64,000 nt of DNA, taken from positions 117,154 to 181,153 of the forward strand of contig JAHHIH010000012.1 of the NCBI GenBank assembly GCA_019358835.1, written 5' to 3'. The notes below the pieces were generated by a model. It saw only the letters and a program-made list of their open reading frames with translations, ran no database searches and had not been told where the DNA came from. Shown in pieces: positions 34,723-43,567 of the stretch (its first letter is position 1; each line of letters opens with the position of its first letter). The DNA is from Tildeniella torsiva UHER 1998/13D (GTDB lineage: Bacteria; Cyanobacteriota; Cyanobacteriia; Phormidesmidales; Phormidesmidaceae). Both the position numbers and the translations under genes were made by a program.

Positions 34723-36069
34723 CTACAGAGGCTCTAGCCAGAGAGAGAAGATCCAGCCGCCTTCGAGCAGCTCTGACCAGTTGCCGGATATGCGTCCGGT
34801 GATGGTGACAATTGAGCCGTTGGGTACGCTTGTGATGGAGCCAAACTCAGTACCAGGGCCGTCATACACAGAGGCGGGGTTGCCGTCTGTGACGACTCTC
34901 CGCTGGCTGGTACCGCTAGGGGGCTGAGTGGCTCCCAACAGAGCATTCCAGGTGGCAGCATTGATGGTGCCAGTGACGGGTATCCCGTTCACCCGCTGAA
35001 ACTCGCGCACGGCATTTTGAGTTGTCTGGTCGTAGATACCAGAAAGAACAAAGTTGGCGGGCAAAAAGCCAGCCTGACGTAGCAGCCGTTGCAGTTCTTG
35101 AACAAAGTCGATTGGTCGAGACAAAGCATTCCAGGTGGCGGTATCGGCAGTGCCGGTAACGGGCAACCCTTTCACCTGTTGAAACTCGCGCACGGCAGAC
35201 TCGGTAGCTGCGTCGTAGATACCAGAAAGAACAAAGTCGACGGGCAAAAAGCCGGCCTCACGTAGCAGCCGTTGCAGTTCTTTAACTTCATTGGGTGAGT
35301 CAGGCAAGGCCTTCCAGGTCGCCGCATCGGCTATGCCAGTGACAGGCAGCCCCTTCACCCGCTGAAACTCGCGCACGGCATTTTGAGTCGTCTGGTCGTA
35401 GATACCAGAAAGAACAAAGTTGGCGGGCAAAAAGGCGGCTTGGCGCAGCCGCAGCTGCAGTCCTATAACATCGTCGAGCGGCGGTTGGGTGACATTCATG
35501 ATGGGCCCGCTGTACTGAATGCGGCTGCTATCGACCCAGTGGCCGTCGCTAAGCTGAGCCCAACCCACATAAAACTGCCCCGTCATCTCAATACGGGTTC
35601 CGTTGTTGAATTGCCCCACTACTGGAAAGTTAAAGCCGGGGCCAGAGCGAACGTTGAGGGCAAAATTCTGTGGAATTACCACAATGGCCAGTTTGGGATT
35701 GGAGTCAATAGGCGCAGTGTGAGGGTTACAGTAACTGCCATCTCCAATTCCGGTGCGCAGGCCGCCTTCAACTCCGCTAACCCGTTCGATGTTGACCAAG
35801 TTGCCCGCCACCCAGGTGGAATCGACTAGCTGCACCCAACCGTTGGGGCTCGTCGCTCCAGACACTTGCAGGGCACTGCCCCGGAACACACAGCGAACAA
35901 CGCGATTATTGGTGCCTGGCCCCTTGCGTACATTTAGGGCGTACCCCTCGGGGGTGGTAACGTAGACGGGGCTAAGCCCGTTGGACAGGCCCTGGGCCAG
36001 TGCCCCTGGGCCGCTGCCGAGAACGATCGCCCCGGCCGCGATCGCCAAAGACCCATTCCTTAGGGACAT
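34723..36069 (-). CDS. secreted protein with SH3b and three peptidoglycan-binding domains
   Basis: 448 residues from ATG 36069 (MSLRNGSLAIAAGAIVLGSG), which gives a clean signal peptide ending ALAQG; the in-frame ATG at 36210 would bury it. Two bacterial SH3 domains (GYALNVRKGPGTNNRVVRC; FALNVRSGPGFNFPVVGQF), three peptidoglycan_binding_1 domains (each LRLRQAxFLPxxFVLSGIYD to PVTGxxxAATWxAL), then a third SH3b (ASVYDGPGTEFGSI). No catalytic domain, so it is a periplasmic or wall-associated binding protein, perhaps a scaffold or envelope sensor. The three central domains are almost identical in DNA as well, a sign of recent tandem duplication. Confidence 0.88.
   Translation of the reverse strand: MSLRNGSLAIAAGAIVLGSGPGALAQGLSNGLSPVYVTTPEGYALNVRKGPGTNNRVVRCVFRGSALQVSGATSPNGWVQLVDSTWVAGNLVNIERVSGVEGGLRTGIGDGSYCNPHTAPIDSNPKLAIVVIPQNFALNVRSGPGFNFPVVGQFNNGTRIEMTGQFYVGWAQLSDGHWVDSSRIQYSGPIMNVTQPPLDDVIGLQLRLRQAAFLPANFVLSGIYDQTTQNAVREFQRVKGLPVTGIADAATWKALPDSPNEVKELQRLLREAGFLPVDFVLSGIYDAATESAVREFQQVKGLPVTGTADTATWNALSRPIDFVQELQRLLRQAGFLPANFVLSGIYDQTTQNAVREFQRVNGIPVTGTINAATWNALLGATQPPSGTSQRRVVTDGNPASVYDGPGTEFGSITSVPNGSIVTITGRISGNWSELLEGGWIFSLWLEPL
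34935..35460. repeat. three tandem near-identical copies of the peptidoglycan-binding domain DNA
   Basis: Copies at about 34937-35100, 35120-35285 and 35300-35460 inside the gene 34723-36069. Stretches such as CCCTTCACCCGCTGAAACTC and AGATACCAGAAAGAACAAAG recur with few changes. Expected to expand and contract by slipped recombination. Confidence 0.75.
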
Positions 36070-36372
36070 ACAGCCCCCTGGCGCTAAACATACGCCTTTG
36101 GCCTGGCTAGACTTTAACCCCATGACTGGGGCAAAACCCGCTGGGACAGTATCAACATCTGGGTGCGTTTCCCAGAGGAGCCAAAGAAGGCTTTGGGCCA
36201 GGCTATCCATAGGTCAACGGTGGTGGCAGAAGGAGTAGGCAAAACCACCTTAATCATAGTGGTTTTTGCCGGATCCTCAGGGATTTTTACAAAAAACGCG
36301 GGTTTGCTGGGGCGATCGCCCCAATTTAGGTCGGGGCTGGTCACCGATTTTCACCCCAGCAATTCCCTGTGC
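36070..36372. other. 303-base intergenic region
   Basis: Between the start of the SH3/peptidoglycan-binding gene and the NfeD-like gene. A 76-codon open frame on the minus strand (36114-36344) has no coding character. One HIP1 octamer-like site is present (GGCGATCGCC). No promoter boxes of good quality were seen. Confidence 0.3.
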
Positions 36373-36612
36373 TTAGGCATAGGCCGTCCCCAGCGGCGGC
36401 ACAATCAGCAGGGTGAGCCCGTAGCGGCCCACCACCGTGACCCAGCTTGAGGGAGCGAGGGCAATGCCAGCATCAATGACTCCCTCGTAGATTCGGGCGG
36501 GCCAGTAGGTGCCTTCGTAGTAGACCCGGCCCTGTAGTTGGGCAGTGATGGGGCGCTCTACCCGCGCGGTTTTAGGGGTTTCAAAAAGTTCCAGAGTGTG
36601 GGTCAGATTCAT
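36373..36612 (-). CDS. short NfeD-like C-terminal (OB-fold) protein
   Basis: 79 residues. The pattern ITAQLQGRVYYEGTYWPARIYEG...PSSWVTVVGRYGLTLLIVPP matches the C-terminal OB-fold of NfeD-like proteins (GxVxxxGxxWxAR, then VxVVGxxGLxLxV). There is no membrane or protease part, so this is a stand-alone domain, often encoded near slipin/SPFH proteins; none is seen here. Role unknown. Confidence 0.75.
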   Translation of the reverse strand: MNLTHTLELFETPKTARVERPITAQLQGRVYYEGTYWPARIYEGVIDAGIALAPSSWVTVVGRYGLTLLIVPPLGTAYA

Positions 36613-37024
36613 CGCTATCCTCCCGGTAATGTCTCAGATGAGGTGTGTAATTACTCTTAAGTGATGCTTGGGCGCAGGGTGTGACAGCCCAACTTGCGTA
36701 GCGGTACTCCAGGGCCAATATTTGAAGGACGGTGCTCCAAACCAGTGGCCGTAGCTGTGGGGCGGCTCCTGGTACCAACAAGGGTTTTGAACCAGGGCCG
36801 CTCTAAACCAGTAATGATGGACGATAGAGGGCACCGCCTTGGCTAAACGTCATCCCTGTGACAGATATTGAAGCGTTAGTTGCCTAAGACAGATGGGGGC
36901 AAAGCATCGCTACTGTGTCGCTCGTTCGGCGACTCTTAATAGGTGAAATATACCAAAATTATAGCTGAAAATTATAGCTGACTTAAAGGGCATTCGCCCT
37001 TCTTTTCCTACATTGTTGCGAGTC
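36613..37024. other. intergenic region upstream of the NAD cluster
   Basis: Noncoding as far as I can tell. Contains a tandem duplicate of AAAATTATAGCTG (36955-36980) and a small terminator-like hairpin AAGGGC...GCCCTT followed by CTTTTCC (36986-37007), which would insulate the pncB promoter from upstream transcription. Confidence 0.4.
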
Positions 37025-37053
37025 TTGACAGAATTAGTTATGGTGTAAATAAC
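37025..37053 (+). promoter_or_regulatory. pncB promoter overlapping a palindromic operator candidate
   Basis: TTGACA at 37025-37030 is a perfect -35; an AT-rich -10 (AAATAA, 37047-37052) follows at 16 bases. Over the -10 lies an inverted repeat GTTAT-N7-ATAAC (37037-37053), which would block polymerase if bound. As an NrtR-type regulator is encoded two genes downstream, it is the natural candidate to bind here (inference). Confidence 0.5.
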
Positions 37054-37074
37054 CAAAACATCGCCATTACTTCA

Positions 37075-38424
37075 ATGCCCTATCCCACCCTTCTGGCCAC
37101 CCCTGACAACTACGGTCTGCTGACGGATCTGTACCAGCTCACCATGGTGAGCTGCTATGCAGGCGAGGGCCTGGCCGATCGCCGGGCCAGTTTTGAGTTG
37201 TTTACCCGGCGGCTCCCCCCTGGCTATAGCTACCTGATTGCCATGGGGCTGACCCAGGCGATCGACTACCTGAACAATCTGCGGTTTTCGGAACACCAGC
37301 TAGAGGCCCTGCGGCAAACGGGGCTGTTTGACCGCGCCCCCGAGGAGTTTTGGCAGCGATTGGGCGAGGGGGGCTTTACGGGGGATGTGTGGGCGGTGCC
37401 TGAGGGCACCGCGGTATTCGCCAACGAGCCGCTGCTGCGGGTAGAAGCACCCCTGTGGCAGGCCCAGATTGCCGAAACCTACCTGCTCAACACCCTTAAC
37501 TACCAAACCCTGGTGGCCACCCGCGCCGCCCGCCTGCGAGATGTGGCCGGGCCTGAGGCCAAGCTGCTGGAGTTTGGCACCCGTCGGGCCTTTAGCCCCC
37601 AGGGAGCGCTGTGGGCGGCGCGGGCGGCCCTGGCGGCGGGGCTTGACGAAACCTCTAACGTGCTGGCCGCGCTTGCGCTGGGGCGCAAGCCCGCAGGCAC
37701 CATGGCCCACGCCCTGGTGATGGTGTTTGCGGCGCTAGAAGGTAGCGAGGATGAAGCTTTTGAAGCCTTTCAACGCTACTTTCCAGGGGCGGCACTGCTG
37801 ATTGACACCTACGACACGGTGGCGGCGGCGGAACGGCTGGCGGCGGCGGGCACCCCAGTGGCTGCCGTGCGGCTTGATTCGGGCGACTTGGTGGAACTAT
37901 CGCAGGCGGTGCGATCGCATCTGCCCAACGCCAAAATCTTGGCCAGCGGCGACCTGGATGAGTACGAAATCGCTCGCCTCAAGCAGGCCGGGGCGGTGCT
38001 CGACGGCTACGGCCTGGGCACGAAGCTGGTGACGGGCGAACCCGTGAATGGGGTGTATAAACTAGTCGATATCGACGGCACACCCGTGATGAAAGAGGCC
38101 AGCGGCAAAACCACCCTCCCCGGACGCAAGCAAATCTTTCGGCGCTATGTAGATGGGCAGGCGGTGGGCGATCGCCTTGGTCTGCTCGAAGAAACCGCTG
38201 CCCCTGACGAAAAGCCCCTGCTTCAACTAGTGGTAAAACAGGGCCAGGTCATGCAGGAGTTAGAATCGCTGGATGCGATCGCCGCCCGCACCGCCGCCTC
38301 GGTGTCCAGCCTGCCCGCCGCCGTGCGCCAGCTAGAGCATCCGGCTAACTATGGCGTAGCATTGTCCGATGCCCTGGTGGAGCTAGCGGCCCGCACCCGC
38401 CAACATCCCCCCTCTCAGCCTTGA
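37075..38424 (+). CDS. pncB: nicotinate phosphoribosyltransferase
   Basis: 449 residues. Family landmarks: YGLLTDLYQLTMVSCY at the N-terminus, FELFTRRLPPGYSYLIAMGL, LEFGTRRAFSPQGALWAARA, the phosphate/PRPP region VRLDSGDLVELSQ, and ASGDLDEYEIARL with YGLGTKLVTGEPVNGVYKL. It makes nicotinate mononucleotide from nicotinate and PRPP (Preiss-Handler route). Cytoplasmic. First gene of a cluster with nadD 10 bases downstream; a promoter and palindrome lie just upstream. Confidence 0.95.
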   Translation: MPYPTLLATPDNYGLLTDLYQLTMVSCYAGEGLADRRASFELFTRRLPPGYSYLIAMGLTQAIDYLNNLRFSEHQLEALRQTGLFDRAPEEFWQRLGEGGFTGDVWAVPEGTAVFANEPLLRVEAPLWQAQIAETYLLNTLNYQTLVATRAARLRDVAGPEAKLLEFGTRRAFSPQGALWAARAALAAGLDETSNVLAALALGRKPAGTMAHALVMVFAALEGSEDEAFEAFQRYFPGAALLIDTYDTVAAAERLAAAGTPVAAVRLDSGDLVELSQAVRSHLPNAKILASGDLDEYEIARLKQAGAVLDGYGLGTKLVTGEPVNGVYKLVDIDGTPVMKEASGKTTLPGRKQIFRRYVDGQAVGDRLGLLEETAAPDEKPLLQLVVKQGQVMQELESLDAIAARTAASVSSLPAAVRQLEHPANYGVALSDALVELAARTRQHPPSQP

Positions 38425-38434
38425 GGATGGCCCT

Positions 38435-39067
38435 ATGACCGCAACCAATTCTCCGGCGCTGCGCATTGCTCTGTTTGGCACCAGCGCCGACCCGCCCCAT
38501 CAGGGGCACGCCGCCATTCTCGCCTGGCTGGCCACCCAGTTTGACCACGTGGCGGTGTGGACAGCCAACAACCCGTTCAAAGAGCATCAGACCCCCCTGG
38601 GCGATCGCTTTCGCATGCTGGAATTGCTGATCGACGACCTCGCCGTGCCCCCCCAGCGGGTGCAGGTACACCCCGAACTCAGCCACATGCGCACGGTGGT
38701 TACTTTGGAGCGATCGCGGCAGGTCTGGCCCCAGGCCGAGTTCTCCCTGGTGGTGGGGGCCGACTTGGTGGAGCAGCTGCCCACTTGGCACCGGGCGACC
38801 GAAATCTTTGCGGCAGCGAACATTCTGGTGATTCCGCGCCCTGGCTACGACCTCAGGTCGGCCAGCCTGGCCAAACTGCGCCAATATACGACCGTCACCG
38901 TGGCCGAGATGCCTGCGATCGACGTGTCATCGTCGCGCTATCGCCAGTGCGACGGCATCCCCGCCGCCACCGCCCCCGAAATTCCCCCGGCGGTGCAGTC
39001 TTACATTGCCCAACACCACCTCTACCCATGTCCGCAAAACTCCACCGCACCTCTGACCACCCCCTAA
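38435..39067 (+). CDS. nadD: nicotinate-nucleotide adenylyltransferase
   Basis: 210 residues. Nucleotidyltransferase signature FGTSADPPHQGH (H22 and H25 of the HxGH motif), VWTANNPFKEH, FSLVVGADLVEQLPTW and VSSSRYRQ (the ISSTxIR-like segment). Transfers AMP to nicotinate mononucleotide, making deamido-NAD. The 3' end overlaps the start of the NUDIX regulator gene by 40 bases in another frame, so the two are cotranslated. Confidence 0.93.
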   Translation: MTATNSPALRIALFGTSADPPHQGHAAILAWLATQFDHVAVWTANNPFKEHQTPLGDRFRMLELLIDDLAVPPQRVQVHPELSHMRTVVTLERSRQVWPQAEFSLVVGADLVEQLPTWHRATEIFAAANILVIPRPGYDLRSASLAKLRQYTTVTVAEMPAIDVSSSRYRQCDGIPAATAPEIPPAVQSYIAQHHLYPCPQNSTAPLTTP

Positions 39068-39774
39068 GCCCGGTGCCCCTGGCCGACTTCAAAGTAGGCG
39101 TCGACAACGTAATTTTTTCCGTGGATACCCAGCAAAACCGGCTGCTGGTGCTGGTGGTGATGCGCCACGACGAACCCTTCGCGGACTACTGGAGTCTGCC
39201 CGGCACCCTCGTGCGCCAGGGCGAATCTCTAGAAGCCGCCGCCTACCGGGTGCTGGCCGAAAAAATCCGCGTCAACACCCTCTATCTAGAGCAGCTCTAC
39301 ACCTTCGGCGGCCCCGATCGCGACCCCCGTGAGTCGCCCCAGGCCTTTAACGTGCGCTACCTGTCGGTCAGCCACTTTGCCCTGGTGCGCTTTGAGGATG
39401 CCGAACTGATCGCCGACGGCGTCAGCGGCATTGCCTGGTACCCGCTGGCCCAGGTGCCCCAACTGGCCTTCGACCACAACGAAATTCTCACCTACGGCTA
39501 CCGCCGCCTGCGCAACAAGCTCGAATACAGCCCGATCGCCTTCGACGTGCTGCCCGAGGTGTTTACCCTGGGCGATCTCTACCAGCTCTACGTCACCGTT
39601 TTGGGGGAGGGTTTTTCCGATTATTCCAACTTTCGCGCTCGGCTGCTCAAGCTGGGTTTTTTGCAAGATACCGGCCAGAAAACCTCGCGGGGGGCCGGGC
39701 GACCCGCCAGCCTGTATCGGTTTGATGCCGCTGCGTTTGAGCCGCTGAAGGAGAAGGCGATGGTGTTTATTTGA
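39028..39774 (+). CDS. nrtR: NrtR-type NUDIX-domain transcriptional regulator
   Basis: 248 residues from ATG 39028 (MSAKLHRTSDHPL), just inside nadD; the frame is open much further upstream but only as a shadow of nadD. NUDIX domain about 20-150: the catalytic box is degenerate (GESLEAAAYRVLAEKIRV instead of GX5EX7REUXEEXGU), as in NrtR proteins that sense rather than hydrolyse ADP-ribose. C-terminal winged helix about 165-245 (TLGDLYQLYVTVLGEGFSDY; NFRARLLKLGFLQDTG). NrtR represses NAD-synthesis genes, and its ligand ADP-ribose releases it. Its place between nadD and nadE fits autoregulation of this cluster. Confidence 0.85.
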   Translation: MSAKLHRTSDHPLSPVPLADFKVGVDNVIFSVDTQQNRLLVLVVMRHDEPFADYWSLPGTLVRQGESLEAAAYRVLAEKIRVNTLYLEQLYTFGGPDRDPRESPQAFNVRYLSVSHFALVRFEDAELIADGVSGIAWYPLAQVPQLAFDHNEILTYGYRRLRNKLEYSPIAFDVLPEVFTLGDLYQLYVTVLGEGFSDYSNFRARLLKLGFLQDTGQKTSRGAGRPASLYRFDAAAFEPLKEKAMVFI

Positions 39775-39846
39775 GGAGGATGAGAGAGGGAGGAAGATTG
39801 GGGGGGTGGGGAAGAGGTAGGAGTTTTAGAACATGGGGGTTAGGGG

Positions 39847-40815
39847 ATGAAAGCTAGGGCACCTCAAAACCGAACGCTCGATCTCACGGCTGAAGAGCGC
39901 TCTGTGTTTTTACAGCGGTTGATTAGCTTGGACTGTGAGAAACTCCCTAGCGAAATTCTTAACAGAACAATTTGCCAGGATTTATTTGAGGCGCTGCCTT
40001 ACTTACCTAAAAACTTTGTGGATTTGCTGATTGTTGATCCGCCTTACAATCTCACCAAAGATTTCAATGGCAGCAAGTTTAGACAGTGCGATCGCTCCAC
40101 CTACACCGCCTGGCTCGATAGCTGGATTTCTCAGCTCAAACCTGTGCTCAAGCCCCACGCTTCCGTCTATTTTTGCGCCGATTGGGCCACCTCAACTGTC
40201 ATGTATCCAGTGCTAGAAAAACACTTTACTGTCAGGAATAGAATCACCTGGGAGCGTGAGAAAGGACGCGGTGCCCAAGCCAACTGGAAAAACGCCAGTG
40301 AAGATATTTGGTTCTGCACCGTCTCCGAAACCTACACCTTTAATGTGAATGCCGTAAAGCTCAAACGCCAGGTGATGGCCCCCTATAGAGACTTAGCCGG
40401 ACATCCTAAAGACTGGGATGACACAGGTTCGAAAAACTATCGTCTCACCCACCCTTCTAACCTGTGGACCGACATTACCGTGCCCTTTTGGTCAATGACT
40501 GAAAACACCGATCATCCCACCCAAAAACCTGAGAAACTGGTGGCCAAATTGCTGCTGGCGAGTTCTAACCCTGGCGATGTGGTGCTCGATCCCTTTCTCG
40601 GTAGTGGCACGACCGCTGTGGTTGCCAAAAAGCTAGGGCGACAGTATGTAGGCATTGAACAAGACCCCGACTACTGCTGCTTGGCCGAAAAACGTTTGGC
40701 CTTAGCCGACGAAGACCCCACCATCCAGGGATACGCCGATGGCGTCTTTTGGGAGCGCAACACCCTGGCGGCTCAGCGCAGTTGCCCGAAAAAGTCCATG
40801 TCCTCGGAAGCCTAA
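39847..40815 (+). CDS. orphan DNA methyltransferase, beta-class, probably adenine-N6
   Basis: 322 residues. Catalytic motif DPPY at Asp64-Tyr67 (LLIVDPPYNLTKDF) comes before the SAM motif DPFLGSGTT at about 248-256, the order of beta-class enzymes with the target-recognition region between them. HPTQKPEKLVAKLL and GIEQDPDYC are further family blocks. DPPY favours N6-adenine; N4-cytosine enzymes usually have SPPY. No restriction enzyme gene is next to it. It sits between nrtR and nadE, preceded by a purine-rich low-complexity stretch (39775-39835), so it may have been inserted into the NAD cluster. Target site unknown. Confidence 0.88.
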   Translation: MKARAPQNRTLDLTAEERSVFLQRLISLDCEKLPSEILNRTICQDLFEALPYLPKNFVDLLIVDPPYNLTKDFNGSKFRQCDRSTYTAWLDSWISQLKPVLKPHASVYFCADWATSTVMYPVLEKHFTVRNRITWEREKGRGAQANWKNASEDIWFCTVSETYTFNVNAVKLKRQVMAPYRDLAGHPKDWDDTGSKNYRLTHPSNLWTDITVPFWSMTENTDHPTQKPEKLVAKLLLASSNPGDVVLDPFLGSGTTAVVAKKLGRQYVGIEQDPDYCCLAEKRLALADEDPTIQGYADGVFWERNTLAAQRSCPKKSMSSEA

Positions 40816-40896
40816 CTATTTCCCCGCTGATTGTCGGTAACTGAAGACGATTACAGCCAGCGTTTTGGTCGAAATCCTTTTTATCTATTAACTCCT

Positions 40897-42720
40897 ATGA
40901 AATTTGCGATCGCCCAGCTCAACCCCACCATTGGCGACCTGGCCCACAATGCCCAACAGGTGCTCGATGCAGCTCGCCGGGCCGATCGCCTGGGGGCCCA
41001 GGTGCTCGTCACCACCGAGCTGGTGCTATGCGGCTACCCGCCTCGCGACCTGCTGCTTCAGCCCAGCTTTATTCAGGCCATGGCCGACCAGCTCGATGCC
41101 CTGGCCGCCGAGCTACCCCCTCACCTCTCCGTGCTGGTTGGCTATGCCTCCGCCAACCCTAAGGCCCGCTACCACGGCGAAAAGCCCCTCTTCAACAGCA
41201 CTGCTTTGCTCCAGGGCGGCCAGGTGCAGCAGGTCTTTCACAAGCAGCTATTGCCCACCTACGATGTCTTTGACGAAGACCGCTACTTCGCCCCCGGCCA
41301 GGGGCCAAGCAGTTTCACAATTCCCTTGGGTGACTGGGGCCTGCGCGTTGGCGTCACCATCTGCGAAGACCTGTGGAACGACGAGGAATTTTGGGGCGGG
41401 CGTAGCTACCCCCGCAACCCGATCGCCGACCTGGCTGATGACCACGTCGATGTCGTGATCAACCTCTCTGCCTCGCCCTACTCGGTCAACAAAGCGCAGC
41501 TACGGGCCTCGATGCTAGCCCACAGCGCCGCTCGGTTTCGCTGCCCCATTCTCTACGCCAACCAGGTGGGGGCTAACGATGACTTAATCTTCGACGGCAC
41601 CAGCATGGCCTTTAACCGCCAGGGCGATCTGGTGGCCCGCCTGCTCTCCTACCAGACCGGGCTGGCGGTGGTGGAATACGACCCCATCCAGCGCGACCTC
41701 TGCCCTGGCGACATCGCCCCCCTGCCCGCCGACGAAAACGAGGCGATCTGGTCGGCCCTGGTGCTGGGAGTGCGTGACTACACCCACAAGTGCGGCTTTT
41801 CTAAGGCGGTGATTGGTCTCAGCGGCGGCATTGACTCAGCGCTGGTGGCGGCGATCGCAGCGGCAGCCCTTGGCCCGGCCAACGTGCTCGGCATTCTCAT
41901 GCCCTCCCCCTACAGCTCCGACCACTCGGTGACGGACGCGCTGGCCCTGGCCCAAACCCTGGGCATTGCCCATCAAACGCTGGCGATCGGCCCGCTGATG
42001 GCCGACTACGACCAGGTGCTCGATCCCCTCTTTGTCGGCACCAGCCCCGGCATTGCTGAAGAAAATATTCAGTCGCGCATTCGCGGCAATTTGCTGATGG
42101 CGGTTTCAAACAAGTTTAGTCACCTGCTATTGTCAACCGGCAATAAGTCAGAAATGGCGGTGGGCTACTGCACCCTCTACGGCGACATGAATGGCGGCCT
42201 GGCAGTGATCGCCGACGTACCTAAAACGCGAGTTTACGCCCTCTGCCAATGGCTCAATCGGCAGGTGGGCAGCGGCGGATCTGTGGCTACAGCAGCCCTG
42301 GGTGAACTGTCAGCGCGGGTGAGCCACGTCACTGATGCCCTGATTCCGCAAAACATTCTCGAGAAACCGCCCAGTGCCGAACTCAAGCCCGGTCAGGTCG
42401 ATCAAGATTCGCTACCGCCCTACGATGTGCTGGATGACATTCTCGATCGCCTGGTGCAGCGCCACGAGTCGGTGGCCGATATGGTTGCCGCTGGCCACGA
42501 CGCAGCTGTGGTAGACAACGTCTTGCGGCTGGTGTCGCGGGCCGAGTTTAAGCGGCGGCAGACCCCACCCGTTCTCAAAGTGACCGATCGCGCCTTTGGC
42601 CTGGGCTGGCGCATGCCCATCGCCAACCGCTGGAAGAGCGAGGTGAAGCAACTGGCGACGGAGCCTGCTGAGCAACTGTTGAAGCTTGATGGGGTTCGCA
42701 CCACCATGATTGGGGACTGA
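40897..42720 (+). CDS. nadE: glutamine-dependent NAD+ synthetase
   Basis: 607 residues from ATG 40897 (MKFAIAQLNPTIGDL); the in-frame start at 40831 would add 22 non-conserved residues. N-terminal nitrilase-type glutaminase with TTELVLCGYPPRDLL (Glu), KQLLPTYDVFDE (Lys) and VTICEDLW (Cys156). C-terminal synthetase with the pyrophosphate loop SGGIDSA beginning at Ser309, STGNKSEMAVGYCTLYGD and NRWKSEVKQLA. Converts deamido-NAD to NAD with ammonia from glutamine. Last gene of the NAD cluster; convergent with the cupin gene 34 bases away. Confidence 0.95.
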   Translation: MKFAIAQLNPTIGDLAHNAQQVLDAARRADRLGAQVLVTTELVLCGYPPRDLLLQPSFIQAMADQLDALAAELPPHLSVLVGYASANPKARYHGEKPLFNSTALLQGGQVQQVFHKQLLPTYDVFDEDRYFAPGQGPSSFTIPLGDWGLRVGVTICEDLWNDEEFWGGRSYPRNPIADLADDHVDVVINLSASPYSVNKAQLRASMLAHSAARFRCPILYANQVGANDDLIFDGTSMAFNRQGDLVARLLSYQTGLAVVEYDPIQRDLCPGDIAPLPADENEAIWSALVLGVRDYTHKCGFSKAVIGLSGGIDSALVAAIAAAALGPANVLGILMPSPYSSDHSVTDALALAQTLGIAHQTLAIGPLMADYDQVLDPLFVGTSPGIAEENIQSRIRGNLLMAVSNKFSHLLLSTGNKSEMAVGYCTLYGDMNGGLAVIADVPKTRVYALCQWLNRQVGSGGSVATAALGELSARVSHVTDALIPQNILEKPPSAELKPGQVDQDSLPPYDVLDDILDRLVQRHESVADMVAAGHDAAVVDNVLRLVSRAEFKRRQTPPVLKVTDRAFGLGWRMPIANRWKSEVKQLATEPAEQLLKLDGVRTTMIGD

Positions 42721-42754
42721 TGGGGGCGATCGCCCCCTCACCCTGTAAGCTAGC

Positions 42755-43567
42755 CTAGAACGACAGACCTAGGGCCAAACAATCGCTACCCTCAGCGGCG
42801 CTGACGCTGTAAGACTGGACCTCAACGGTGGTGGCGACCACCAACATGTCTTCGGCGAAGGTCGTGCCGTCGATGCTGCAACTGCCCTTCAGCACGAGCA
42901 GATAATTGCCGGTGTATTCATAGCTCTCTGAAGAAGTGCTTTGAATGAATTGAGAACTCATCCCGCCCTCTGGGTCAAGCGGCATCTCGTAGGTGGAGAC
43001 GCCTGCTTGCACCTCTTCAAATGGATAGAGTGCCTCAAAATCGGCGTCAGCGGTGTTGATTTGGACGGGGGTGTAGTCCTCGATCAGGTCGGTACTGGCA
43101 AAATCCGGTGGCGAAGCGTAGGCCAGAAGAAAGAAGCCGGTGCTGTCTGAGACTTGATGGCCGCTACCTGGCGGGTTGAAGTAGAGCGAGCCGGTCGGAT
43201 ACACCCCTTTGGCATCGGTCTGGGTGCCCGCGATCGCATAGACTGACTCAGTCATGGAGTGGTAGTGCAGCCCCACACTGCCGTCGGGAATGGTGTACCA
43301 CAAAATGCTGATGTGCTCGGTGTCGGCAGCACCAGAGAGAATCAGCTTTTCTAAATTTGGCCTGAAGGTAAAGAAGTCGTAGTTACTGGGGTTGGTCGTC
43401 AGATCGTTCAGGTCAACCACGGTGGAGCTGCTGAGGCCTGGAGCAGTGGGCGGGGCGATCGCAGCTTCCGGCATCTCCACCGCCTCGGCTTCTTTAGCCA
43501 CAATGCCAACCCCCGCCAATGCGACCAGCCCTAAGGCTGTCAACGCTATAGATTGAACAGATCCCAT
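42755..43567 (-). CDS. secreted cupin-domain protein
   Basis: 270 residues from ATG 43567 (MGSVQSIALTALGLVALAG), which has GGAG upstream and yields a signal peptide with possible cleavage after EAEA; the in-frame start at 43714 is rejected. Residues about 85-165 look like a cupin barrel: LHYHSMTESVYAIAG carries the metal-binding His-x-His and Glu, and GSLYFNPPGSGHQVSDS the second motif with His. A second, weaker barrel follows (YTGNYLLVLKGSCSIDGTTF). Periplasmic. The reaction is unknown; it could be a binding protein as well as an enzyme. Confidence 0.75.
   Translation of the reverse strand: MGSVQSIALTALGLVALAGVGIVAKEAEAVEMPEAAIAPPTAPGLSSSTVVDLNDLTTNPSNYDFFTFRPNLEKLILSGAADTEHISILWYTIPDGSVGLHYHSMTESVYAIAGTQTDAKGVYPTGSLYFNPPGSGHQVSDSTGFFLLAYASPPDFASTDLIEDYTPVQINTADADFEALYPFEEVQAGVSTYEMPLDPEGGMSSQFIQSTSSESYEYTGNYLLVLKGSCSIDGTTFAEDMLVVATTVEVQSYSVSAAEGSDCLALGLSF

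Noticed and set aside
36581..36834. Two overlapping minus-strand frames upstream of the NfeD-like gene
   Set aside because: Cys/Trp/Pro-rich, no motif, overlapping each other; noncoding more likely.
38557..39027. Upstream extension of the NUDIX regulator frame
   Set aside because: Runs inside nadD in a different frame and is low-complexity; the family starts near the ATG at 39028.
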